A DNA stretch of 64,000 nucleotides, from positions 4,265,407-4,329,406 of the forward strand of contig OW028584.1 of assembly GCA_932294295.1 (NCBI GenBank). The letters are read 5' to 3'. The translations under genes and the position numbers were made by a program. This document shows, one piece after another, positions 12,158 through 23,365 of the stretch; within the stretch, counting starts at the first letter, position 1; every line of letters starts with the position of its first letter. The DNA is from Alitta virens (taxonomy: Eukaryota; Annelida; Polychaeta; Phyllodocida; Nereididae). A model generated the notes under the pieces. It was given only the letters and a program-made list of their open reading frames with translations. It did no database searches and was not told the origin of the DNA.

Positions 12158-13799
12158 GTTGCACTAAAGCTTCTAGTATTTAATGAAATGGTTATGTGCT
12201 TAGCAGTGAGGGTCCAGGATCTGAAGCCTTAGTACAATCCAGTTAAAGTTAAAAAAGATGGAGTCCAAAGTATAGTTGAATGTTTTATTGTATGATCGTA
12301 TTAAACTGTGTGTTCCCCACAAAGTCCAAATAATTAGATATTGAAAAGTTCTATGTGAGATCAGCCTTCACTCAAGAATACATGACTAAATAGCCAGAAC
12401 TCTCTGCTGCAGAGGAGGGCCCAGTGCAGATTAAATACTTGGCCTAAAGTGGCCAGGCTGGCCTGTGGCAGGAGCAGCTGCAGATGGGCATGCTCAAAGA
12501 TGCTTATGGAAATTTCCTAAGTACAATTAATGTTTTTCTACTTTTATGTAATAATTTTTATAAATCATTCGGGGAGCATTAATGAATGAGTGAGCATCTT
12601 GTAGGGGAGCATGTATAATAGCCTTATGACAAAACACTCTCACAAGAAAGGAAGAAACAAACTGTACTTTACAATGGCAGTTATTTATGATATGGTTTAA
12701 TAGCAAGGCTGTCGTTAAAATTTTCATTCAATAGCTTTCGATACTCGCACATAATGAACTAAACTGTTCTGAAGTGGCTTTAATTCCAAGGTAGATTATC
12801 TTTTTTATTATTGTTATCATATTCTATGAGGTAAGCTAAATTTTATTATATTAATATGATTGGCCAAGTAATTCATGTCCATTCGAGATAAGAAAAGTAC
12901 TGAATAGAACTACTAACTTTTTATTCAACAGAATGTAAACTTGATTAAAAACAATACATAGCTAATTGCACAAAACCTCATGGGCGCAAATCTTTGGGGG
13001 ACGAATCCCCTCCCCCTAGAAATATATATTTTCTTCATATTTTAATTTAAAGTTATACACAATTTAATAGATACTAATGTAACGTTCACAATTTATCCGA
13101 GCACTCGCTTGATGTTCAATATACAGTGATGCCCTCTGGAGTTGTGTGAAAGAGCCTTTTGTTATTGATAATCTATGACAAGTCAATTATTAATTAGCTA
13201 CTCTAGAAACCTTTCGACATGTGTGCTTGAACACTACTTGTGTGTACTTTAAATATCTTAATTTTATGGTAGTACATTATAATTGGCATTTCCAATATTG
13301 AATTCCACAAAATATGTAGGAAAATGAGTATTCTGACCACATGCTCACCATGTGATTCATGCTGAAGTCAAATATTGAGCGTTCAATTGTTCAATTGCAA
13401 ATTAGTATATTGTTATCAGAATCACTAGCATATTATCACAATTACTAGGTATACAAGTTTCTAGACATGTATAATTTCATCTTTGTTAAGTAGCCAATTA
13501 GTAAAACTGAATTCAATGTTAATGACAGGTGAAGATTAAGGAAAGTAGGTCATTGACCTCATCACCTGTTTGAGGACTGTTTTGTCAAATTTTTAATAAT
13601 GCATTCAGTGAATACAACATAACTAGGCCTAATGTTAATGCTTTATTAATATTTCATGATTAATAAAAATAACTTTGTTATATAATTGTTATGTGAATTC
13701 CATGTCTTTTTTTTTAATAATCTTCATTTACTGATTTTAATAAATTGCCGATATGACCATCTGCAGTATTTGAACTCTTACAACATTTTTGTGTGCCAG

Positions 13800-13985
13800 A
13801 GGCAAATGAAATGATAAGATAGGGCTTAGGGTCTGCACCATGTTACACATTTACCCTATGGGTCGGGGTGTTCACTTGCCTCAGCATAGATATAGATAGA
13901 TGGATAGATGTGGAAAGTGCAGCCCTCTAAGGCAAGTTGTTGCCGCTATTAAGGGTCGATTGTTGAGGTGAGAGAGAGGAGGAGT
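13800..13985 (-). repeat. Dispersed repeat family R1, inverted copy
   Basis: Read on the minus strand it contains caacttgccttagagggct, tatgctgaggcaagtga and catagggtaaatgtgtaa. The same blocks occur on the plus strand at 56655-56800 in permuted order. A short GATA array lies inside it at 13888. Confidence 0.6.
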
Positions 13986-13999
13986 CCACACATAACGAG

Positions 14000-16900
14000 T
14001 ACAAGTCACATTTAATTTAACATCTAATGCAAACTACATCCAGCAGCTGGGATTATGTTCACAAAGAGTGCCCAGGCCAGCATTCGAACCCCAGACTTTG
14101 TCAAAGTTTAGTAACTTAACAAGAAAATTATTTAAAAAAGAAATAGATACCTGGCAATGTGTGAACAGCAGAAAAATGGGAGTGTTTAATTGTCCGGTGT
14201 GAAATGGAGTGAATGCAAATACACGATCATTTTTAAGAAAGCTTTAATATAAAGAAATGGATAACAAGCATGGAGCCACCAGTGACTCTATGTAACAAGT
14301 AAAGCTCTTTTTTAAAACATCCAGCAAATTAATGCTGGACTGAATTGCTATTACTGCAGGTGTCATCATGTCACTGTCATGTCAGGACAATTACAATTAA
14401 TACAGATTACAGATAGCATGTAGCAATCAAGTGTCCTATTGCTATTGCAATAATATCGCCTCCACCAGTCTACGGCGCCAAATTTACCTTGCTATTGCTA
14501 TCAGCGACGACCGGACAACAAAAATTTGTCAAAAGTTGATAAATTTTCACAAAGTATACATTAAATGAAATCCAGAACATTATAGAATTTCTTTCTGAAC
14601 AAAAACAGGTATGCACTCCCTCTCGAAACTGAAAAATTTGCCGTTTTATGTGGCCATTTCCACAGACATTGGCCACACTAGCCTTGACCTACATAGCCAT
14701 CTAGAAGTGTCACTCCACATGCGTGAATAAATTAAAATAAGCAAAGAGGCCCCCGGTAGGATTTCAAAATTGAACGACCAATCAAAGCTAAGACACTGCA
14801 CAAATTCCCTGCCTGGGACCTCATGCCCGAACATGCACGATGCCGTACAACGCACTTCAGTCATTTACGTAAGAGTTGATGTGATCAATATTAAAAAAAA
14901 TAATAATGATAATAACTAAAAAAGCTAATATTAGTTATAGTTATATTGTGTGATAGGTGCCATATAAACTAAAATCAATACTTTGAACCTTTACCAATAC
15001 AGCTGTGGATGTTTGATACTTATCCTGGTCACCTGGTGTATTTCAACAATACCGTATATTAACAGTATGTAAATTGAGCCTGATATTGTTTTTTTTTTCT
15101 GTAGGACTGCATGTATACTATCTTTACATCACAGCATGTTATGGTAGCTTTGTGTCTCTTGCTATTTACAAAGAATATGCTTATTCAAAAATCACTCAAA
15201 ATATATGAATTTTGAATGTTTTTTCCAAATTTCAAATGATCGCGACATACGAAACTGTGATGACAGGACGCTTCAAATTTTGCAAAGTATATAAAATATA
15301 AAATATATCTGATGGGGTCATGCAGAACATTTTGAAATTTGGTTGATCCGATATGATCCTTGTAAAATACATGTTACACATTACAATGCAGACTACTACT
15401 TCAAAGTTGTAATATTTAAAAAAAAATTGAATAATTTACAATTTTAAAAATTACGATCCTTTAAGGAAGTTATTTACATTAGGAAGAAATTAATGTATTA
15501 TCAAAAACTCAGGCACACTTTATTCACTTTATGAAGATAGCGAAAAAATGTGATTGCTCTGGCCTCGGCCTCTGGGTTCATATCAGCAATGAAATTTTGG
15601 TAAATAGGAATTAGTCAAGAGTTCTATTAATTAATTCAATTGTTGCGTAATGATATATTCATTTGCTGAGGGATGAATTGACAGCATATATGATAGCATT
15701 ACTTAAAAATTTATCCACAATGAGAGACTTTAGAGCCAACAGGGGGAGCTCGATGCCTGTCCTTACACCACAGATTACAGATCACACACTCTTGTAAGTA
15801 GGACGTGCTAATACTGGGAAAAGGAGGCGCATTGTTAACCGAGCTGACTACATCATGAACAAACAATCGGTACACTTGAGTGACATCATACTGGTCGATT
15901 ATGATGTTCATTGGACATCGATTATTCACATTGATCAGCTTTTGTTGACGTACATTTGATAATGTGCTTTATTCGCACACTAGGACACGAGCTGACACTG
16001 ATATCATTTGGAAATGACATTTTATCTATTTAAAGAGTCAAATTGAAGAAACTACGCACTGGACAAAGCTATATCAAAACGACAGTAATATAGTCAACAA
16101 TGTCAAGAGAAATATTGGATCATGTGTGGAATTTAATTTAGTCTGTCATCACATATTCCCAAAAACGTTGTCAATACATTTCACCTTGTTCGCCCGCAGA
16201 CTATACTGAACGATGTATTGAGTCATTAAAATGTCAGTATTTGCCCTCGAACTTAATGTAGTAGTAGATAAAATGATTTTCTTTTATGGTAAATCCATTC
16301 AAATGGAATCATGACAACTGACACACATGGCTGCATGCAGCGTTTACTTAATTAATACTGTAGGTGGCGTGAGCGCAGTCTTGATAATCTGCAGACATTT
16401 TTCTGGGTGTTGAAACAGTCGTAACATATATTGTAAAATAATTTTTACAACTTATTACATTGCTCTAGTAGTGACTAGCATATCATGGCAGATGCATCAC
16501 TTTCATGATTTCTTGAAAAAGTAGTGTAGAATTTGACACCAGGTGCGTGCTGTTGAAATAATAATCTGCAGACCCCATTAATTTTTCTTTTTAACCCGTA
16601 TTAATTAAATAAGTAAAACATCACTGTTTATATCTATATGCATTGTATATATTATTGTACTATGTACTCTAAGCCATATAAGTCAATAAGACCTTCAAAA
16701 ATAGTTCTCAGTGAAGATGAACTGCAATTAAAATGCCTAATGAAAGTATATATTTTTTATGAAAAATCGATTTGTTTGCTATCAAATTAGTAATCAATTT
16801 ATATGTTAAATAAGTTTTCTTGTTAACCATGGCCTTGTGTAACATTATATTAATGCTTTTGTGTACTTTGGTACTATCCTAGGCCTATGTACTTTTTCCT

Positions 16901-17430
16901 TCAATCTTGGGGGTTTCGTATAAATAAATGCTTTAGTATATTATGCACAACTTATTAAGAGTTCGATCTTGATCAATGAGTTAGATTAAACAGTACTGTT
17001 TTATTAAGAAATTTAAAAATGGACTAAAATGTTTTCCAATTTCTGACTGACCTAACTTTACAATGTTGTGATTTACAGTGACAAACTAATTAATTAACAA
17101 TAGAAGACAACATGCAAGTTTCACATTTTATTAAATTTTGCAGTTATTATTCATATTGACATGAAAATATATTTGCAAACATGTAGGGTGCAGCTATAAC
17201 CTGCAAAAAAAAGTACTAAGTGAAAAAAAAAAGAAGCGTACAGCGTATTGCAACCCGTTTTTAAATAGCTCACTGTCATCCTGTTGCAAAATGTCAGTTT
17301 CACAATTTGATCGAAGTAAAACAATTTTGCTCGTTCTAGTACCAAGAAATTGTGCGGTTTGCTTCATTCCAGTGAAACAAGAAAAGTGTGTTTTTTTTTT
17401 GTGTCATGTTGTACGGTTTTCACAGGCCAA
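14000..17430. other. Intronic sequence without supported features
   Basis: Part of gene A intron 2. Short minus-strand open frames at 14470-14864 and 15711-15929 lack splice support and coding character. I see nothing else I can support. Confidence 0.5.
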
Positions 17431-17449
17431 TGCCAGAATTCCCAAGGCA

Positions 17450-17740
17450 GGGTTCAAAATTTGTGGAAGTCCGTGAGTCCGAGACTCCTTTAATTATTTA
17501 TCTCAAAATCCGAATGCAAAGAAGTCCGTCTGACTCCTATTAATTTGATGTTGTTTTTACCGATTCCGAATAAACTTTCAATCAAAGGAATTTCATAATT
17601 GCTTGTTAGTTTATTTTATATGACCTGGCAAATAACCCGTTTCATATGAAATTGACTCCAATATTTAGAGACGGACTCCTAAAAAACTTTTGTTATGAGT
17701 CCGTTTGACTCCCAAAATTTTTCAGCAAATTTCGACCCCT
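17450..17740 (+). repeat. gtccg-rich dispersed element, probable MITE
   Basis: It starts with ttcaaaatttgtggaagtcc and gtgagtccgagactcc and ends with gagtccgtttgactcccaaa plus atttcgacccctgc. The outer parts are loosely inverted (ggcagggttcaaaattt against aaatttcgacccctgc). This is a typical non-autonomous DNA-transposon layout; superfamily unknown. Confidence 0.5.
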
Positions 17741-18229
17741 GCAAGAGGGTGTTTCTTTCCTCTGAAACAAGAAAAAAGAATAAGCATTACAATTAATTAT
17801 CTGTAATAGTTTGTGTAAAAATTGGTTAGTTAAGATCAGTGATTATTTTGAAAAAATTATAATATTTAGACCTGTGCCTAATGTATCTATAAGTAAAAAA
17901 CAGTAAAGATTATTTCCGAAAAAAGTGCAACAAAGAGGCCAGCCAAATCCCAGCAGCTACCCGAAAGTACTGCTACATCTCACCCCCCCCCCCTTAATGG
18001 TTGTAAAGACTAGTTTTGTGTGTGCTAAAAGTTTGACACAAAAGATTATTTTTGTTTTGTATTGGTGCTTTGTCAACTGGACAGTCCAAAAAATTACAAT
18101 TTAAAAAAAAGTCATTTTGTTAATTTTCACATAACAGATGTGCTCGGAAATATATTCTGAAAAATTTCTAGCACAAACACTTTTGCCTTTAGTATCTTTT
18201 GGCCCAAAAAGGGAAAATTATGTTCAACA

Positions 18230-18300
18230 GATTTTGAGAAATGTACACAGAAAGTTTGGGTAGCTGCCGGGTAGCTGTCGGATAGCTGTTATTTCAGGGA
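18230..18300 (+). repeat. Short tandem gggtagctgccgg repeat
   Basis: Three 10-11 bp units (gggtagctgcc, gggtagctgtc, ggatagctgtt) lie in a row. A partial inverted version, cagcagctaccc, lies at about 17950. Confidence 0.6.
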
Positions 18301-18484
18301 CCTTTAATAGCACCTGTTTATCACCAAGACAGATTGATTCTTGAGCTTAGACAACATTTATTATTATGAATCTTTGGAATGAGTACACATTTCAGGCAAG
18401 ATTTCTATGTTTATTGGATTGTTGATTAGAAAATGTTTTATAATACCAACGGTGCTTGTAAAAGTAACTATCTCTTCAACATAC

Positions 18485-18639
18485 CTAGGGGTGTAGACAT
18501 ACATATGTGTTGCCTGGTTTGTATTCTTCTGGGGACTACCACCTAATCATATCCATGATTTGCATTTTTGCAGCCTTGTTGTTGGTTCAGAAATGGAATA
18601 AATTCCACTCCACCTTCCAGTGACACTAAGTACCTATAA
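18485..18639 (-). CDS. Isolated candidate exon, possibly broken
   Basis: On the minus strand the stretch sits between a ttttgtttcag acceptor and a ctag/gtatgttg donor. One frame gives RYLVSLEGGVEFIPFLNQQQ followed by ten more residues, then meets TAG. A donor-like aggtggtag lies exactly there, so the exon may be shorter. Its nucleotide sequence is related to 29155-29241, which has the same acceptor and donor context. Product unrecognised. It may follow the candidate first exon at 19907-20092, since a phase-2 donor there would join in the right frame. Confidence 0.3.
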
Positions 18640-18954
18640 CTGAAACAAAATAAATGCATTATTCATAACGAAAAGAGCTCAAGTCACGTTTGAATATATC
18701 TAACTGGAAATAAAACTATAGGTTTGAAAAAAAAAGTACACATAAGCCATAATAAAAGAAAAAAAGAAGTATGGTTCTCGCGAAATATTTATACTGATGC
18801 GTACAACTAGCACAACAAGCCTGACAATTAAATAAAGGCATATTAAATTTCCCTGATCATGGTAATACATAAAATATTTGCAAACATTTCTGGAAATATA
18901 AGTCTAGCTACAATTTGTTATAGGCTATTTACTTTGAAATTGTAGAATTTTTTT

Positions 18955-19345
18955 GCAAATATTCGCCATTCACTCCCGTCCACTCTTATAACGCTTGTAA
19001 AACGCTCAGCGAACGTCTGTCGCATGCCCGCCCGTGGTCTTCCGTGTTAAAACCTTAAAAGTTCTTTAAAAAAATTATTTTTTATCAGTCTTAAGGGGCG
19101 TTCCCACTGTCACGTACGTGACCTACATATGACCAAATACGTCAGAAATTGGCTATATCTGGCTGTTAGTCACATGTAAATTCTTTGCACGATCCTACGT
19201 GGGGCAGTCATAGATCGCTCGCCATATGTTCGTCAAACGCTCGCCGGACGTTCGTAAAACGTTTGCCGAGCGTCTGTCGCCAAGCATACGTGAGGCCTAT
19301 GTAAGGCACTTGTAGATCGCCCGGCCGAGTGATTCAAGGATTATT
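18955..19345 (+). repeat. Dispersed repeat family R2 (CpG-rich, cgtacgtgacctacatatg), copy 1
   Basis: A CpG-rich block in AT-rich surroundings. Landmarks are actcccgtccactc, taaaacgctcagcg, cgcccgtggtcttccgtgt, then aggggcgttcccactgtcac, cctacatatgacc, gtggggcagtcatagatcgc and gtctgtcgccaagcatacg. The same blocks recur at 41440-41760 and 43330-43870. Probably a non-autonomous DNA transposon family. Confidence 0.7.
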
Positions 19346-19906
19346 GCCCCCTCCACGCATAAGAGCATAAAATAAGCATGCCTAAAATCCTACAAACAAT
19401 TGGACAAATGGCAAAAAAGGCTCTTGGAACATCTGTGTGAAGTTTGTAGACAGATTGGATTGATAATTTGAAAATGACACAAAATTATTTGATTATCACA
19501 CCATATGGAAAAAATTATGTTACAAAAATCTGAGTTACATGCATTACTGTTTAAAATTTGTGTTTGTTCTGCTCTGCTGATATTTTGCAATATTCAATCA
19601 TTTATTCCAATGTTCATCAAACTTTATTGATCATTTCTGATTCACTACACATACCTGCATAAAAATCAGGCCTATGCTTGCCTAAATTTGACCAAATATT
19701 CACTTTATATGGAACCCCTGCTTATATACCAACAATATAAAACTACAAATTATGGTCCATACAATAATTGTCATGCAAGCAGTGTAGGTCTAATTAAAAC
19801 CTCCCCCCCCCTTGGAAAATGCTCTGGATTCGCCCCTTATTTAATAAAGTCATTTATTTAATTTAGTCAGCAGAACACTACTCCAGTTAAAACATCTGTT
19901 TCTTAC

Positions 19907-20092
19907 CATAAACATTTAGGCTCATAATGATAGGACCATATCCTCCTGTTCATGAGTCTTGTCATCCTGCCACTGATCTTCCTTCATCACTGACAGATAC
20001 AAAATGCCTTCTCCAGTCGTTTCCCATAAATTCAAGTACACATCACCTATTTTCCATGGCTTTTTAGGAGGTGCTGATTGACCGTCGGCCAT
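19907..20092 (-). CDS. Candidate first exon of an unrecognised gene (MADGQSAPPKKPW...)
   Basis: An ATG at 20090-20092 opens a 56-codon frame containing MADGQSAPPKKPWKIGDVY, a Pro/Lys-rich start followed by a mixed hydrophobic and charged stretch with coding character. The frame stops at TGA at 19922, but a good donor (tatg/gtaaga) lies 15 bases further on. Another frame runs through it (ending IIMSLNVYG or SYHYEPKCLW), so a single-base indel near 19940 is possible. The region 5' of it (20095-20240) is relatively CpG-rich with several short motifs, fitting a promoter. It lies inside gene A intron 2 on the same strand, so it would be nested or an alternative start. Product unrecognised. Confidence 0.35.
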
Positions 20093-20574
20093 AACCAGGT
20101 TTCATGGTTTCTGTGTACAATATTAGTTCACCTCCACGACCGATGAGGGCGCTGCCATTACACAAGACTGATGACACCAATCACCACAGCCAGTCGGCAA
20201 TGAATATACGGTTTGATGACGTAATCATACAACCAGGTCAATGAGTGCATTGATGTCAATGATAACATCACAATGCTAGTGAGGACCCGGGTGTAGCTCC
20301 TGTTGGGTCAAAAGTATCCCATTGCACAAAAACTTGTTCCCTCAATAATTACAAAAAATATTATTTACTTTCAATTTTTGATCTGACACTATGATTTATT
20401 TGTCCAACACATTAATCTGCTGAGAACAGAAGAGGTTGCTTAGCACCCACAACCAGAATGAGGCTGAAAGACTGGTTGCTAAGAGACGTCACCATTTCCC
20501 GCCAAAAATGCTTTTGTCAACTTGAATCACAATTAACTCCCCCAATATCCCTGTTATTTTGAATTCAAGTGATG

Positions 20575-20820
20575 ACTGCTGTAGTTCTGCTTAAAAATAG
20601 TGCAATATTATATTTGATAAAAATGTTATGGATAGCAGTGTATAATGAACGTTATTAATTTAAATAAATTATTACCTTACTAATTTTTTATCAGCTTCAA
20701 AGTTTACACAAGTACCCCAATTTAAAGTAGTGTAAGACAAAATATTTTGTAAGTATCTAGTCAAACTATTTATTATAATTTCATAAAACCATTTATTTGG
20801 GCTAATTAGAAAGAAATAGA
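20575..20820 (+). repeat. Direct duplicate pair R3, copy 1
   Basis: It shares agtgcaatattatatttgat, atagcagtgtata, tatcagcttcaaa, ttttacacaagtacc, agacaaaatattt and tttgggctaatt with 22385-22590, in the same order and orientation, about 1.8 kb apart. Confidence 0.75.
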
Positions 20821-21461
20821 GCTAGGGAAATATCAAAATTATAGGGATGATCACTGATGTTAACATTAACATACGCATCACGCGTGTGTGACATCACTGG
20901 TGGGCAAAAAAAAACAAAAACAAGGCCACCAGGCCTTGCAGCCGTGCTTATTAATGGCGGTGTTTTACCTATTGCATGGTTTTGTTTAAGTAAAAAAAAG
21001 TTGTAACAATTTCAAATCACGATTTTGGTCGTCTACAGTGCTAAAACAGCTCAGTATGCATGATGTCGGCTACCACATCCTAGTTGTCTGCTGCAGTAAA
21101 ATTCAATAGTTCAGCCATGGTTTACCTTATTTATCCAGTCACAGCCATGGCACAGGTATCCTGTGTTTTTCATTATTGTCAAAGATTTGCAAATGTTGGT
21201 ATATCCATTTAATCAGAGATTTGAAAATTTACTCAGTGTGGCAAGCCATGCCATGTGCTTAGAATGTACAAAACTGCTTTCAAAGGTCAAGGCCAAAGGC
21301 ATCCAATCAGAGATTAATTTCTACTATCATCATCTCCTATTCTGATATTTAATGTAAATAGGAGCACATGGTCTGACATAGAGTTAAAAGACCTGCATAT
21401 ACAGAAATTAATTTATATATATTAGCCAATATAACACATGATGCAATAAGTTTATCACACT

Positions 21462-21481
21462 GGGGGGGGGGGGGGGGGGGG
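21462..21481 (+). repeat. Uninterrupted run of 20 G
   Basis: Counted directly. It is the longest of many G or C runs in the window (others near 1561, 4855, 5606, 17990, 21649, 21715, 21985, 27126, 27177, 42698 and 53951). Runs of this length are able to form G-quadruplexes and are also hard to sequence, so the exact length is uncertain. Confidence 0.8.
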
Positions 21482-21984
21482 CTTATTTGCCCTATTACAC
21501 AAATGGGTAGATTTACCTTCTCCATTAATGTTATGGTCACATTAAAAAAAATGCAAACTCATGGCATTGAAGTTGAACCCTGAGATATCTCACAAAGTCT
21601 ATATTTTTTCATATCAACAGGGGCAGATCCAGAAAAATATTGCAGCGGGGGGGGGGGGGGTGTGTGCCAAATTAAAACATATTGCAAGGACCATTAATTT
21701 ACTTGGCCAAAGCGGGGGGGGGGAGGGGGTTAAACACCTAACCTAGTACCCAGTCCCCCCCCTATCTACTACAGATCAGTGTGATGTGTGATAAACTTAT
21801 AAACATAGGACCCGGCTTCTTCATAACAGCCATCTAATCTATTTAATTTGTTTATTCTGATCATTACATCAAGAAGTGTGCAAATTGAATTCTTTCTTGA
21901 CACAGTATTAAGCACATATTGTGCTTAATATTCTAGTGCAAAATCATAAGGATATGCATTCAAATATGAAAAAATATATTTGTA

Positions 21985-22049
21985 GGGGGGGGGGGGAGGA
22001 GTTGGAGCCTTAAAGTATACACTTTAAGGCTCCAACTCCTCCCCCCCCC
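21985..22049. repeat. G/C-rich perfect palindrome, 29-bp arms
   Basis: The left arm (21988-22016) is nine G followed by aggagttggagccttaaagt. The right arm (22021-22049) is its exact reverse complement. The loop is atac. It would form a very stable hairpin. It lies in gene A intron 2. Confidence 0.85.
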
Positions 22050-22384
22050 TCTCCCCCAACCAGGATTTTTGACCATGGGGCACCTTTATAAAATTAGCTG
22101 TGATCTCTATCTAACTGATGGATATGATGTAATGAATTTCCCTTTTAAATTTTTGTCATTTTAACTTTTTGTACCAGCACTAAATCTGTACTATAACATG
22201 TTTAATATCACTAAGAGGTACTTCAGTCATTGCTTATACAACATTTCTGTACCGTAATGTGAATTTATTTATATTCATGTGGCTCTCAAAGCTGACAAAA
22301 ATGTGAATTTATTTTACGGCACTTTTAGATGTATCAAATTCTAAAATATAATTTACCAGTTTTCAAACCTGTTTACAAATAGTC

Positions 22385-22590
22385 TTCATAACAGCTGGTG
22401 CACTTTGAAATAGTGCTGCAATATTATATTTGACAAAAATTTTATGTATAGCAGTGTATAGTGTAAATAAAAAAAACAGTTAATTTTATATCAGCTTCAA
22501 ATTTTACACAAGTACCAGTTATTGAAAGACAAAATATTTCATGACATTATAAATGTAAACACCAGTTGTTTGGGCTAATTTAGAAAAATA
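22385..22590 (+). repeat. Direct duplicate pair R3, copy 2
   Basis: The second copy of the segment at 20575-20820, diverged by scattered substitutions and small indels. Class unknown. Confidence 0.75.
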
Positions 22591-23268
22591 TGTGAAGGGC
22601 TCCAATAAACATGATAAAACAAATAGTTTTGCGAAAGGAAATATCATCATTCAGGTGACTACTTATAATTAAATTAGATCAACACATAACCATATGATGA
22701 CAAAACATTGTCCCAGGTCTGCTGCTGCTAGCATCCAAGTATTGACAAAAATAAAATTGGTATGTCCAAAATAATGGTATTGTACATGTTATTAATTTAT
22801 GCATAACCATGACGTCTAATCAAATAATGTGTAACCATGGCAACCTTGTATACCTAGCTACACAAATGCCATGCACTCTCCATGCCAACACTGTGACAAC
22901 AGTCAACTTATTTTGTCTGGGGTTTTTTGCTTTTCAAATATTTCAAACTGTTAATTGTTTGTTTACCATGGAAACAGTTGCTATGGGCAAAAATCAACAT
23001 TTTGGGGAATTTATTAATATAAAAACTAGAATTTCAAATTGTAATTTCTGGACAGATTGTGTTCTTACCAGTGTCAAAATATTTTGGTAGTTAACTAGGA
23101 ATTTGGCTTTTTTTTTAAACCTGCCATTTTACAATTGAAAAGTTTAATTAATATAAATGTATTTTATCAAAATTGTTTGGTTTCATAGCACTACACTCTA
23201 CAGCAGTTGTGCATGCAATTTCAGGCCTGTTAGTGTTACATCTTGGCAAGTGGCAAAAAATAATGCTT

Positions 23269-23318
23269 GGCAGCCATCTTGGATTTGGTAGCCATCTTGG
23301 ATTTTGGCAGCCATCTTG
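23269..23318 (-). promoter_or_regulatory. Three tandem YY1-like sites (caagatggctgcc)
   Basis: On the minus strand caagatggctgcc, caagatggctacc and caagatggctgcc lie at 23306-23318, 23287-23299 and 23269-23281, spaced 18-19 bp apart. The core AAGATGGC is the YY1 consensus. They sit 48-97 bp inside intron 2 of gene A. They could be an intronic regulatory element, or simply a small minisatellite that happens to carry the motif. Confidence 0.45.
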
Positions 23319-23365
23319 ATTATTTTCTAAAATATTAATGAAATAAATAAAGTATATTCACTCAC

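Larger units (their letters stand above)
11160..23365 (-). other. Gene A intron 2 (12.2 kb)
   Basis: It is bounded by a gtgagt donor at 23364-23365 (minus strand) and a tttgcag acceptor at 11160-11161. It contains a GAAA microsatellite, several dispersed repeats, G-runs, a 29-bp-arm palindrome and two isolated candidate exons on the same strand (19907-20092 and 18485-18639). The candidates could be a nested gene. Very long for one intron, but consistent with the repeat load. Confidence 0.65.

Noticed and set aside
14470..14864. Two overlapping minus-strand frames
   Set aside because: No splice sites or coding motifs support them; I could not separate them from chance.
22809..23090. 93-codon plus-strand frame inside gene A intron 2
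   Set aside because: It shows no recognised motif and no splice signals, and its amino-acid make-up is compatible with chance in this region.
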